Shown: positions 30,816 through 40,509 of the stretch, in pieces
How the letters are laid out: the number at the start of each line of letters is the position of its first letter
How positions within the stretch are numbered: the stretch's first letter is position 1
Assembly (NCBI GenBank): GCA_037355855.1
Contig: CM074764.1
Location: 1,736,001 to 1,800,000 of the forward strand
Direction: 5' to 3'
Length of the DNA stretch: 64,000 nucleotides
DNA from: Pseudo-nitzschia pungens
Lineage: Eukaryota > Bacillariophyta > Bacillariophyceae > Bacillariales > Bacillariaceae
The notes under the pieces: model-generated
The model's database searches: none
What the model was told of the DNA's origin: nothing
The model's input: the letters and a program-made list of their open reading frames with translations, nothing else
Program-made: the position numbers and the translations under genes

Positions 30816-32660
30816 TTATTTTTTGTCTTTCGCCGGAATCTTCTGGCGCTTGCACCAGTCCACCATCTTGGGGAGACACTCCTCCGGATCTTTCCCGCGC
30901 TTGGCAAGATCAGTTGCCTTGCGCTTGATCCGGGAAGCTTCTGCTGAATTATTTTCAGCAGTAAGAGTGTCTCCCAGGCGATCGAGGATCTCCAAGGTGG
31001 GCTGGGAGTTCTCCTGGAAGTCAGCTTTCTCATTGGCTGCTTCCCGCATGGATCGGAGGAAGGGAGGAGTATCACTCGACAATTCGCTTGGTGGAGTATC
31101 ACTCGACAATTCACTCGGTGGAGTACCACTTGACAATTCGCGTCTGCTTGGAGTACACAACAATTTACTGGCGCCATGATCAGTTCCATCGATGCTGATT
31201 GGTTGGATACGAGATCCGATCCCTCCAGTGGATTTGATTGGAGAGAGAGGAAGGGGGTTCGCCGTATTGCTGTTTCGGAGAAACCTGGTTGGATCCATTG
31301 GATGTTCCTGGAGTCTGTTCCTGAAGAATCTGGAGTCTCCAGCGGGATCGAGAGTGACACCCCTCTTCTCTGCCCGGAGCTGATCGATAGTCTTCCCATC
31401 CTTGGTGGTAGTCTCCAGTGGACCCATATCTTCCTGAAGTTTCTTTCTCGCTTCTGCATTTGCAAAAACCGGATCCGATAGAACTTCGTGGAAGGTACTG
31501 GAATGGGCGTCTCTGGCTATCTGTTCCTTCGATGCCGATGGATTTTCCAGGTACACCTCCTTGACTTTTGAGGCGTATATATCTTCGAGGCGGTAGAGCA
31601 ATGCTCTCCCATTGGTAGGGGGACGAGACTCTTTCTCCTTTGGATCCACCGAATCAGCAATAGCCTTCCTTTCCGATTCGCAAAAGACAATGCTACAGTC
31701 ACAGGCACAAATGCAACAATCCACACATACACCCCTGGCGTTGAGGTTGGCAGAGTTTTTGCAATGAGAACAATTGCCTCCATTCGGCATGTCCATGCAA
31801 TTGATCTTGAAACAGAAGCAACCGATCTCCCGACTCTTGATCTTCCCCTTCCGGGGCTTCTTTTCTTGTTGCTGCTTAGATACAGAATAAGCGGCGTATC
31901 GACGCTTCTTCTTTTGGTACTCTTCCTCCACTTGCTGGTTGATTTCCTCGATTTCTTTTTTGCTCTGGAGATGCATGGTGTTGAAATGCTTGCAGTTGGG
32001 ACAAGGCATGGAAAGCAGGAGAAATCTGTCAAACTCGATGTCTTCCTGGGGTCTAACGCCATCAGATTTCTTGGCCTTTGCAATCTTCTTCTTGGCTTCG
32101 GCGCGAAGAAGGACTTCCTTCTTGGCGCGTTCCTTGTCCAGTTCAATGGAGAATTTCTCCAGGAGATCATCCAACATGGCAATTGCTGGAATCTTGTTTC
32201 TGGTGGATCGATTGCACGCAACAAAAGATTGGTAGGATTCGTAGGCTTGAACAATGGCAAAAAGCTCTTCTGCCATGTAGTCACTGGTCCAGACTTTGGG
32301 AGAGCACTTGCTCGCTTTCCCTTTGGTGATTTTCAAATCCTGCTGAATTTTAAGCAGGGTCTTTTTTGCGTCATTCTCTGTAAGACGCGAGAGATCGGCT
32401 TCCAAAAACGCAACAATCAAGCTCTGTTTTGCTGGCTTGGTGAAGGGTTTGCGCTTTTTCAAAAGCTCTTCCAATCCAGCAAAAGGTGGATCTGGAGCAA
32501 CTGTTTCGATGCTGAGCAAACCACTATCGTCAGAGTCGGTATCGAGGTCTGCCAGCAGGCGTTCCCGGCGTTCCTTGACAGTGACGAGCTTGCGAGGGGC
32601 AGGTTTGGAGGCAGATTTCTTGCTGAGAGCCAAAGGGGCCTTTTTGATGAAGATAGACAT
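30816..32660 (-). CDS. Cys-rich basic protein carried by the Tc1-type element
   Basis: 614 codons from ATG 32660 to TAA at 30816-30818, inside the element and facing the transposase. The N-terminus is very basic (MSIFIKKAPLALSKKSASK). The middle contains Lys/Glu-rich helices likely to form coiled coils (ELDKERAKKEVLLRAEAKKK), then a CPNCKHFNTMH motif and a dense Cys cluster (GCFCFKINCMDM, NCSHCKNSANLNARGVCVDC, CICACDCSIVFC), which looks like zinc binding. The C-terminal third has three repeats of SELSSDTPP and a basic tail. I do not recognise a family. Tc1/mariner elements normally carry only a transposase, so this is an accessory or captured gene. Nuclear DNA-binding is a guess. Confidence 0.75.
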   Translation of the reverse strand: MSIFIKKAPLALSKKSASKPAPRKLVTVKERRERLLADLDTDSDDSGLLSIETVAPDPPFAGLEELLKKRKPFTKPAKQSLIVAFLEADLSRLTENDAKKTLLKIQQDLKITKGKASKCSPKVWTSDYMAEELFAIVQAYESYQSFVACNRSTRNKIPAIAMLDDLLEKFSIELDKERAKKEVLLRAEAKKKIAKAKKSDGVRPQEDIEFDRFLLLSMPCPNCKHFNTMHLQSKKEIEEINQQVEEEYQKKKRRYAAYSVSKQQQEKKPRKGKIKSREIGCFCFKINCMDMPNGGNCSHCKNSANLNARGVCVDCCICACDCSIVFCESERKAIADSVDPKEKESRPPTNGRALLYRLEDIYASKVKEVYLENPSASKEQIARDAHSSTFHEVLSDPVFANAEARKKLQEDMGPLETTTKDGKTIDQLRAEKRGVTLDPAGDSRFFRNRLQEHPMDPTRFLRNSNTANPLPLSPIKSTGGIGSRIQPISIDGTDHGASKLLCTPSRRELSSGTPPSELSSDTPPSELSSDTPPFLRSMREAANEKADFQENSQPTLEILDRLGDTLTAENNSAEASRIKRKATDLAKRGKDPEECLPKMVDWCKRQKIPAKDKK

Positions 32661-33017
32661 GGTTTCAGAGCTAATTTGGAGGAAATTTCAGTGCAAAGTA
32701 AGTACTTTCAATCGATTGGACTGAATACTGTGGTAGATTGTCGAGTCTCCGGATGAGTCTCCGGATAAGACGCCGATTGCCGTGTAATCGATCCATTTCC
32801 CCTCTCTGCTGAATTCCTCTCTCCTGCTGCTTTCACCTCTGCTGCTCTCTCTCAACCAATGACGCAAGATCAACCTCCCCCATCCAAGACAGTGGCAATA
32901 ATTGCAAGTGTGATACCATCTTGCTCTCGATTGCTGTTGTTGTGGATAGAGCCACATTTTCGAAGGCCGATACACGGAAAAAGAACTTTTGCGAACACCA
33001 AAAATAGATGATTTTGA

Positions 33018-33207
33018 AGAGTTTAGTAAGGCACTCGAACAAGGGATTTCCACTAACAAAAGAGCATGCTATAAAGGGTTATAGGAATTTATCTATTACA
33101 GAATGATTTTTTGGCATTGGTATGTTCTCCGTTCCGTTTTGGTTCGGGAATATTCGGTTAATTTTTGGCTCATAATCGACCAGTCTCAATTGTTATCGGA
33201 CTCGTAG
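33018..33207 (-). repeat. Right terminal inverted repeat of the Tc1-type element
   Basis: 190 bp, complement of 28670-28859 except for one base near the AATAGA(G/T)AAATT words. The 360 bp between it and the Cys-rich gene's ATG is unique and presumably that gene's promoter. Confidence 0.92.
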
Positions 33208-33880
33208 TACTCTTACTTCGTACTTAGTGTGATTGGTTCGCATAATGGGATCATAGGCTGGTGGGTCAATCTTGACGATAGGGCACCGATAAAAATCAAA
33301 CACGTTTATTGCAATTGGTTCCACTGAATCAGAATAATTCATAAGATCCATTTTTAATTCATTTATCGGCGATCGTAATTTTCATCGTACGGATCATCAT
33401 ACTCTTACTTCGTACTTAGTGTGATTGGTTCGCATAATGGGATCATAGGCTGGTGGGTCAATCTTGACGATAGGGCACTGATAAAAATCAAACACGTTTA
33501 TTGCAATTGGTTCCACTGAATCAGAATAATTCATAAGATCCATTTTTAATTCATTTATCGGCGATCGTAATTTTCATCGTACGGATCATCATACTCTTAC
33601 TTCGTACTTAGTGTGATTGGTTCGCATAATGGGATCATAGGCTGGTGGGTCAATCTTGACGATAGGGCACTGATAAAAATCAAACACGTTTATTGCAATT
33701 GGTTCCACTGAATCAGAATAATTCATAAGATCCATTTTTAATTCATTTATCGGCGATCGTAATTTTCATCGTACGGATCATCATACTCTTACTTCGTACT
33801 TAGTGTGATTGGTTCGCATAATGGGATCATAGGCTGGTGGGTCAATCTTGACGATAGGGCACCGATAAAAATCAAACAAA
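33208..33880. repeat. 192-bp satellite, right portion (regular array)
   Basis: GATAGGGCAC recurs at 33277, 33469, 33661 and 33853, exactly 192 bp apart, with near-identical units. The regularity suggests recent homogenisation compared with the left portion. No coding potential. The stretch 33881-34383 that follows is unique and should contain the promoter of the surface-protein gene. Confidence 0.92.
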
Positions 33881-34383
33881 CTTATGGTTGATTGGTAATG
33901 ATTCGCACACAAAATAGATGTTCATGCCATATATATTTGTACATGTCGTCATATATATTAATACGTTCGACGCGAAGAGTTTTGGTGTTGAGCATTTGCA
34001 CGATAAGAAACGAAGATGAATGGCAGTGACACATGTCTCACAATTCCAATTTTGCTTTTGGCAAAACAAACTCTACTCTCAACATAGTTACAGCCTTGAG
34101 TTTTTTTAAAAAATCAAATCCTTGGTCAACTTTTCATTTTGCTTCCATAGGATTGGTAAGCATTCCAAATTCAAATATGTATGGAAATTGAATAATACAA
34201 AGGCAGACCACTTGCTTCGCACAGTGACTGGCACCACATCTCGTCATCGTTTTTAGTTGTAGAATGGATGATCTCCAAAAATCTTTTTTATTTGAATTTG
34301 TAAATCTTACTGTTGGTTGTTCTCTGTACCTCTTTAATTCAACAATCTTCACATCCCTGAATGCAGATGACAACGAAAGCAGC

Positions 34384-37300
34384 ATGAATACTGCAAAAGT
34401 GTTTTTTCTTATTCTGAGTGTCCTCGCTCCCTTAAGTTCTGCTGCTGCGATCTCAGTTCCCAGTCCGAGTGATACACCAAGCGCCAGTGTGTCCCCAAGC
34501 GTTTCCCCAAGCTGGAAGCCCAGTGATGTCCCTAGCTCTCAGCCAAGTGTGAGTCCTAGTTTGCAGCCATCTTTCTCACCTAGCAGCAAACCAAGTGCTG
34601 TACCAAGTGATGTACCAAGTGTATCCCCAAGCTGGAAGCCCAGTGATGTCCCTAGCTCTCAGCCAAGTGTGAGTCCTAGTTTGCAGCCATCTTTCTCACC
34701 TAGCAGCAAACCAAGTGCTGTACCAAGTGATGTACCAAGTGTATCCCCAAGCTGGAAGCCCAGTGATGTCCCTAGCTCTCAGCCAAGTGTGAGTCCTAGT
34801 TTGCAGCCATCTTTCTCACCTAGCAGCAAACCAAGTGCTGTACCAAGTGATGTACCAAGTGTATCCCCAAGCTGGAAGCCCAGTGATGTCCCTAGCTCTC
34901 AGCCAAGTGTGAGTCCTAGTTTGCAGCCATCTTTCTCACCTAGCAGCAAACCAAGTGCTGTACCAAGTGATGTACCAAGTGTATCCCCAAGCTGGAAGCC
35001 CAGTGATGTCCCTAGCTCTCAGCCAAGTTCCAGCATCGATTGTCTTTCGGAATGTTCTGCTACACGCCCAAAAGTAAAAGAAAATGGTTTTGAACTTCGG
35101 TCTGTAATCTCTACGTGCCTCTCTGATCCAAAATCCTGCATATATGAAGGCGATATTAACTGCTGGGATGTATCAGAAGTTACTGTTATGGCTTCTGCAT
35201 TTGAAGAACAATCTTTCGATGAAACGCTGCACTGTTGGGATGTTGGAGCAGCAAAAGCCATGGTTAAAATGTTCTACAAATCAACCTTTAATCAGGATAT
35301 CAGTCGTTGGAATGTTTCAGGAGTAACAAACATGGCTTATATGTTTTCTAGGTCACTTTTCAATCAGCCTCTCAATGAATGGGATATGTCAGCAGTGAAG
35401 TACGCGAAAGGGTTGTTTTTGAAAAGTGATGCTTTTCATCAGCCTCTCAACAGTTGGAATGTATCAAGACTAACCGATTCGTCAGGGATGTTTTCAGATG
35501 CATTGGCATTCAATCAGCCACTTGATGAGTGGGACGTGTCAAGAGTAAATTTTATGGACGACATGTTTTTAAGGGCAGTGAAGTTCAATCAGCCACTTGA
35601 TGAGTGGGACATGTCAGCTACATTAAGTTTCAGGAATATGTTTGGCGATGCAAAAGTTTTCAATCAGCCTCTCAACAGTTGGAATGTATCAAGAGTAACT
35701 GACATGGAAGGAATGTTTGTGAAGGCAGAGGCGTTCAATCAGCCACTTGATGAGTGGGACGTGTCAGCTGTAAGAAATTTTGGGACTACGTTTAAAAATG
35801 CAATACTTTTCAATCAGCCTCTAAACAATTGGAATGTGTCAGCGGTAACATCGATGAACGGCATGTTTTCGAACACGGCATTCAATATGCCTCTCACTAT
35901 GTGGGATGTTTCATCAGTAAATGACATGGCATATATGTTCGCGTTGACGGAGAATTTTAATCAGCCTCTAAACAATTGGAATGTGTCAGCGGTAACATCG
36001 ATGAACGGCATGTTTGATGAGGCATCTGTTTTCGATCAGCCTCTCAACGATTGGAATGTTTCATCAGTAAATGACATGGCATATACGTTCACGTTGGCGA
36101 AGAATTTTAATCAGCCTCTAAACAATTGGAATGTGTCAGCAGTAACATCGATGAAAAGCATGTTTGGTAGGGCATCTGTTTTCGATCAGCCTCTCAACGA
36201 TTGGAATGTTTCATCAGTGGTATCGATTGCCGAGATATTTAAGCTGACGCCTTTCAATCAGCCTCTCAATAGTTGGAATGTTGCAGCAGTAAAAGATATG
36301 GGATTTGCGTTTTTCAACGCAACTGCTTTCAATCAGCCTCTCAATGATTGGAATGTTTCGGCAGTGGAGAACATGGTGTCCATGTTCTTCACTACTACTT
36401 TCAATCAGCCTCTCAATGATTGGAATGTTTCAGCATTAAATAAGATGGATTCAATTTTTTTCGATGCAAAAAAATTCAATCAGCCGCTCAACAAATGGGA
36501 TGTTGGAGCAGTAACGGCAATGGGCTACTCATTTGCTGGAACACCTTTCAATCAGCCTCTTCAAGATTGGGATGTTTCAAGAGTAACGTCGATGTCCTCC
36601 ATGTTTGATAGAAGTGCTTTCAATCAACCTCTCAACAGTTGGAATGTATCAGCAGTAAAAGATATGCAGAAAATGTTTCATGGCGCTAAAGTCTTCAATC
36701 AGCCTCTCATTGATTGGGACGTCTCAAAAGTAAAAACCTTACGACAAACGTTTACTGGCGCAGTGGAGTTCAGCCAAGACCTCGGTCCTTGGGCATTCCA
36801 GGTTCCACAAGGAGTCTTCGTAAATTCAATATTCGCGGACACTGCTTGCACCTACAAAGCCGATCCAACACCCCTCATTGACCAATGGTGTGAAGTGATA
36901 CCTAGCAGCAAACCAAGTGTTGTGCCTAGTGATGTTCCAAGTACAAGTCCTAGTGATGTGCCTAGTTTTGAGCCCAGTGATTTTCCAAGTAATATCCCAA
37001 GTTCTTCGCCCAGCCACAAGCCATCCTTGTCACAACTTCCAAGCAACGACCCGAGTGTAGTTCCAAGTGTCCTCCCAAGCTTTCTTCCAAGTACAATACC
37101 AAGTGTTTTACCTAGTGATGTTCCAAGTACAAGTCCAAGTGACTCGCCTAGTTTTGAGCCCAGCCATTTTCCAAGTAATATCCCAAGCTCTTCGCCCAGC
37201 CACAAGCCATCCTCGTCACAACTTCCAAGCAACGACCCGAGTGTAGTTCCAAGTGTCCTCCCAAGCTTTCTTCCAAGTACAATACCAAGTGTTTTACCTA

Positions 37301-40300
37301 GTGATGTTCCAAGTACAAATCCAAGTGATGTGCCTAGTTTTGAGCCCAGTCATTTTCCAAGTAATATCCCAAGTTCTTCGCCCAGCCACAAGCCATCCTT
37401 GTCACAACTTCCAAGCAACGACCCGAGTGTAGTTCCAAGTGATCTCCCAAGCTTTCTTCCAAGTACCATACCAAGTGTTGTGCCTAGTGATGTTCCAAGT
37501 ACAAGTCCAAGTGATGTGCCTAGTTTTCAGCCCAGTCATTTTCCAAGTAATATCCCGAGTTCTTCGCCCAGCCACAAGCCATCGCTTTCTCCTAGTGACA
37601 AGCCAAGCAGTGTACCCAGTTCTATACCAAGTGTTGTGCCTAGTGATGTTCCAAGTACAAGTCCAAGTGATGTGCCTAGTTTTGAGCCCAGTCATTTTCC
37701 AAGTAATATCCCAAGCTCTTCGCCCAGCCAACACCCATCGCTTTCTCCTAGTGACAAGCCAAGCAGTGTACCCAGTTCTATACCAAGTGTTGTGCCTAGT
37801 GATGTTCCAAGTACAAGTCCAAGTGATGTGCCTAGTTTTGAGCCCAGTCATTTTCCAAGTAATATCCCAAGTTCTTCGCCCAGCCAACACCCATCGCTTT
37901 CTCCTAGTGACAAGCCAAGCAGTGTACCCAGTTCTATACCAAGTGTTGTGCCTAGTGATGTTCCAAGTACAAGTCCAAGTGATGTGCCTAGTTTTGAGCC
38001 CAGTCATTTTCCAAGTAATATCCCAAGCTCTTCGCCCAGCCACAAGCCATCGCTTTCACCAAGTGACAAACCAAGCCATGCGCCAAGCTTTCTTCCAAGT
38101 ACAATACCAAGTGTTGTGCCTAGTGATGTTCCAAGTACAAGTCCAAGTGATGTGCCTAGTTTTGAGCCCAGTCATTTTCCAAGTAATATCCCAAGTTCTT
38201 CGCCCAGCCAACACCCATCGCTTTCTCCTAGTGACAAGCCAAGCAGTGTACCCAGTTCTATACCAAGTGTTGTGCCTAGTGATGTGCCAAGTACAAGTCC
38301 AAGTGATGTGCCTAGTTTTGAGCCCAGTCATTTTCCAAGTAATATCCCAAGCTCTTCGCCCAGCCAACACCCATCGCTTTCTCCTAGTGACAAGCCAAGC
38401 AGTGTACCCAGTTCTATACCAAGTGTTGTGCCTAGTGATGTTCCAAGTACAAGTCCAAGTGATGTGCCTAGTTTTGAGCCCAGTCATTTTCCAAGTAATA
38501 TCCCAAGCTCTTCGCCCAGCCACAAGCCATCGCTTTCACCAAGTGACAAACCAAGCCATGCGCCAAGCTTTCTTCCAAGTACAATACCAAGTGTTGTGCC
38601 TAGTGATGTGCCAAGTACAAGTCCAAGTGACTTGCCTAGTTTTCAGCCCAGTCATTTTCCAAGTAATATCCCAAGCTCTTCGCCCAGCCAACACCCATCG
38701 CTTTCTCCTAGTGACAAGCCAAGCAGTGTACCCAGTTCTATACCAAGTGTTGTGCCTAGTGATGTTCCAAGTACAAGTCCAAGTGATGTGCCTAGTTTTG
38801 AGCCCAGTCATTTTCCAAGTAATATCCCAAGTTCTTCGCCCAGCCAACACCCATCGCTTTCTCCTAGTGACAAACCAAGCAGTGTACCCAGTTCTATACC
38901 AAGTGTTGTGCCTAGTGATGTTCCAAGTACAAGTCCAAGTGATGTGCCTAGTTTTGAGCCCAGTCATTTTCCAAGTAATATCCCAAGTTCTTCGCCCAGC
39001 CAACACCCATCGCTTTCTCCTAGTGACAAGCCAAGCAGTGTACCCAGTTCTATACCAAGTGTTGTGCCTAGTGATGTTCCAAGTACAAGTCCAAGTGATG
39101 TGCCTAGTTTTGAGCCCAGTCATTTTCCAAGTAATATCCCAAGCTCTTCGCCCAGCCACAAGCCATCGCTTTCACCAAGTGACAAACCAAGCCATGCGCC
39201 AAGCTTTCTTCCAAGTACAATACCAAGTGTTGTGCCTAGTGATGTGCCAAGTACAAGTCCAAGTGACTTGCCTAGTTTTCAGCCCAGTCATTTTCCAAGT
39301 AATATCCCAAGCTCTTCGCCCAGCCAACACCCATCGCTTTCTCCTAGTGACAAGCCAAGCAGTGTACCCAGTTCTATACCAAGTGTTGTGCCTAGTGATG
39401 TGCCAAGTACAAGTCCAAGTGACTTGCCTAGTTTTCAGCCATCGACAGATGGGCAATCACAAATTCCTTCGTCAAATCCATCGGCAACTCCCACGAGTAC
39501 AATAATTTTTCCAGGTGCATTTGAGGTTGGTGTAGGTGAGGATGAAATTGTGAATACTGTGAGAGAGCTTATATCCAATAGGGTAGGACTACAGTCAAGC
39601 CAAGTGCTATCTGATGGTGTTAATTTCATCACAAAAGGACTCCAGTCAAGCCAAATGCTAATTGATGGTGTCAATATCATCGTAAAGGCAACAAAGCGAT
39701 CCTGTGATTTTGATGCACCCCAAGACATTTCTGGAAAAGTCTGCTTTGATATCTCGGTCACAATCACAGCTACCCCTTTCTCTCTGATTGATCCAGTGGT
39801 TGAAAACCGGAAGATTGAGTTTGATATTTTGAACGGAAAGATGGAAAAGGACCTTGAAGTTGCTGGCTTTCCAAAAACTATCATTGTCTTGCCTGCCAGT
39901 GAACAACCAAGTGGAAATCCAAGCACTTTCGCTTCCCAGCAACCCAGTTTTCTTCCAAGCTCTGGACCAACTATTGATTGCAGAAATGATAGTTCATTTC
40001 GCTTGGATGGGAAGGAAAAACGGGATTGTAACTGGGTTAGGGGCAAACATAGTAACAGGCGGTGCCAGCAAAAGGACAGAGACTCCCAGCTTCGGGTCAG
40101 GTTTTTCTGTCCACTTTTCTGCAGAAACAAATGCAAATTTCTGCAAAGCTCTGCCCCATCTTCCAAACCTTCTTTCAACAAGTGCATTCAGGATAGTTCC
40201 CTGTTTCAACTCAATCAGTCTCCCAAAAAGGATTGTGCCTGGGCTGCCAAAAATCCAGAAAGGCGTTGTCGCATGAAGGATAGAGCAACGAAGAAACGAG

Positions 40301-40509
40301 TTAGGGAATTTTGTCCATCAGCATGTGATTTGAGTTGCTCGTGCAGAAACTCCAAGAAGCCATTTAAGTTGTCAGATGGCCGCGTCCTAAGGTGCAAGAA
40401 AGTCAAGGTAAAAGACCTATGCAACCAAGAAGCTACCCAGGGCAAAGTGAAGGGAAAGCTTGTTGCAGACATATGCCCCAAGAAGTGTGGCCAATGCTTC
40501 GGTGATTAG
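34384..40509 (+). CDS. Giant secreted Pro-Ser-rich protein with DUF285/BspA-like repeats
   Basis: The frame is open from ATG 34264, but ATG 34384 begins a clear signal peptide (MNTAKVFFLILSVLAPLSSA), so I take that start: about 2041 residues. Order: a Pro/Ser repeat block made of 120-bp DNA repeats (34500-35030); 22 units of the DUF285 type with consensus FNQPLNxWNVSxVTxMxxMF (35150-36800); a second, longer PSxxPS block with words such as PSVVPSDVPSTSPSDVPSFE (36898-39460); an unrecognised globular domain (39500-39900); and three Cys-rich modules with spaced Cys (39970-40500; for example DCAWAAKNPERRC and FCPSACDLSC). DUF285/BspA-like repeats are leucine-rich-repeat-like adhesion modules. Extracellular, cell-wall or frustule-associated adhesion is likely. 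No membrane anchor seen. One of the two host genes here. Confidence 0.9.
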   Translation: MNTAKVFFLILSVLAPLSSAAAISVPSPSDTPSASVSPSVSPSWKPSDVPSSQPSVSPSLQPSFSPSSKPSAVPSDVPSVSPSWKPSDVPSSQPSVSPSLQPSFSPSSKPSAVPSDVPSVSPSWKPSDVPSSQPSVSPSLQPSFSPSSKPSAVPSDVPSVSPSWKPSDVPSSQPSVSPSLQPSFSPSSKPSAVPSDVPSVSPSWKPSDVPSSQPSSSIDCLSECSATRPKVKENGFELRSVISTCLSDPKSCIYEGDINCWDVSEVTVMASAFEEQSFDETLHCWDVGAAKAMVKMFYKSTFNQDISRWNVSGVTNMAYMFSRSLFNQPLNEWDMSAVKYAKGLFLKSDAFHQPLNSWNVSRLTDSSGMFSDALAFNQPLDEWDVSRVNFMDDMFLRAVKFNQPLDEWDMSATLSFRNMFGDAKVFNQPLNSWNVSRVTDMEGMFVKAEAFNQPLDEWDVSAVRNFGTTFKNAILFNQPLNNWNVSAVTSMNGMFSNTAFNMPLTMWDVSSVNDMAYMFALTENFNQPLNNWNVSAVTSMNGMFDEASVFDQPLNDWNVSSVNDMAYTFTLAKNFNQPLNNWNVSAVTSMKSMFGRASVFDQPLNDWNVSSVVSIAEIFKLTPFNQPLNSWNVAAVKDMGFAFFNATAFNQPLNDWNVSAVENMVSMFFTTTFNQPLNDWNVSALNKMDSIFFDAKKFNQPLNKWDVGAVTAMGYSFAGTPFNQPLQDWDVSRVTSMSSMFDRSAFNQPLNSWNVSAVKDMQKMFHGAKVFNQPLIDWDVSKVKTLRQTFTGAVEFSQDLGPWAFQVPQGVFVNSIFADTACTYKADPTPLIDQWCEVIPSSKPSVVPSDVPSTSPSDVPSFEPSDFPSNIPSSSPSHKPSLSQLPSNDPSVVPSVLPSFLPSTIPSVLPSDVPSTSPSDSPSFEPSHFPSNIPSSSPSHKPSSSQLPSNDPSVVPSVLPSFLPSTIPSVLPSDVPSTNPSDVPSFEPSHFPSNIPSSSPSHKPSLSQLPSNDPSVVPSDLPSFLPSTIPSVVPSDVPSTSPSDVPSFQPSHFPSNIPSSSPSHKPSLSPSDKPSSVPSSIPSVVPSDVPSTSPSDVPSFEPSHFPSNIPSSSPSQHPSLSPSDKPSSVPSSIPSVVPSDVPSTSPSDVPSFEPSHFPSNIPSSSPSQHPSLSPSDKPSSVPSSIPSVVPSDVPSTSPSDVPSFEPSHFPSNIPSSSPSHKPSLSPSDKPSHAPSFLPSTIPSVVPSDVPSTSPSDVPSFEPSHFPSNIPSSSPSQHPSLSPSDKPSSVPSSIPSVVPSDVPSTSPSDVPSFEPSHFPSNIPSSSPSQHPSLSPSDKPSSVPSSIPSVVPSDVPSTSPSDVPSFEPSHFPSNIPSSSPSHKPSLSPSDKPSHAPSFLPSTIPSVVPSDVPSTSPSDLPSFQPSHFPSNIPSSSPSQHPSLSPSDKPSSVPSSIPSVVPSDVPSTSPSDVPSFEPSHFPSNIPSSSPSQHPSLSPSDKPSSVPSSIPSVVPSDVPSTSPSDVPSFEPSHFPSNIPSSSPSQHPSLSPSDKPSSVPSSIPSVVPSDVPSTSPSDVPSFEPSHFPSNIPSSSPSHKPSLSPSDKPSHAPSFLPSTIPSVVPSDVPSTSPSDLPSFQPSHFPSNIPSSSPSQHPSLSPSDKPSSVPSSIPSVVPSDVPSTSPSDLPSFQPSTDGQSQIPSSNPSATPTSTIIFPGAFEVGVGEDEIVNTVRELISNRVGLQSSQVLSDGVNFITKGLQSSQMLIDGVNIIVKATKRSCDFDAPQDISGKVCFDISVTITATPFSLIDPVVENRKIEFDILNGKMEKDLEVAGFPKTIIVLPASEQPSGNPSTFASQQPSFLPSSGPTIDCRNDSSFRLDGKEKRDCNWVRGKHSNRRCQQKDRDSQLRVRFFCPLFCRNKCKFLQSSAPSSKPSFNKCIQDSSLFQLNQSPKKDCAWAAKNPERRCRMKDRATKKRVREFCPSACDLSCSCRNSKKPFKLSDGRVLRCKKVKVKDLCNQEATQGKVKGKLVADICPKKCGQCFGD
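34500..35030. repeat. 120-bp coding tandem repeat
   Basis: Four and a half near-identical 120-bp units (each 40 residues, including SPSWKPSDVPSSQPSVSPSL) inside the surface-protein gene. The identity between units at silent positions indicates recent expansion or homogenisation. Confidence 0.92.
36898..39460. repeat. Long coding PSxxPS repeat block
   Basis: Repeated cassettes of roughly 135 and 180 bp built from PSDVPSTSPSDVPSFEPS, HFPSNIPSSSPS and SLSPSDKPSSVPSS. Composition keeps all other frames free of stops over long distances, which creates very long but meaningless frames on both strands. Confidence 0.9.

Larger units (their letters stand above)
28670..33207 (+). mobile_element. Tc1/mariner-type transposon, complete, two genes (4538 bp)
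   Basis: The ends are 190-bp inverted repeats (28670-28859 and 33018-33207) starting CTACGAGTCCGATAAC, with one mismatch that I can see. TA occurs on both sides (28668-28669 and 33208-33209), and the flanks rejoin to ATCATCATACTCTTAC, exactly the uninterrupted satellite sequence found at about 33395, 33587 and 33780. It carries a DDE transposase (plus strand) and a second, Cys-rich gene (minus strand), arranged tail to tail. Nearly identical ends and open frames indicate a recent insertion. Confidence 0.92.

Noticed and set aside
31764..32756. 330-codon plus-strand frame
   Set aside because: Antisense of the Cys-rich gene of the Tc1-type element. The minus-strand product has coherent Cys clusters and a normal start and stop.
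33208..33880. CRISPR-like regular spacing
   Set aside because: The repeats are 192-bp head-to-tail units with no variable spacers between short repeats; an ordinary eukaryotic satellite.
37402..39505. Very long open frames on both strands (for example 688 codons on plus, about 210 codons each on minus) overlapping the surface protein
   Set aside because: They arise because the repeat unit has no stop codons in several frames; the encoded peptides are pure translations of the DNA repeat (LVMFQVQVQVMCLV and similar), while the in-frame PSxxPS product continues into recognisable domains on both sides.
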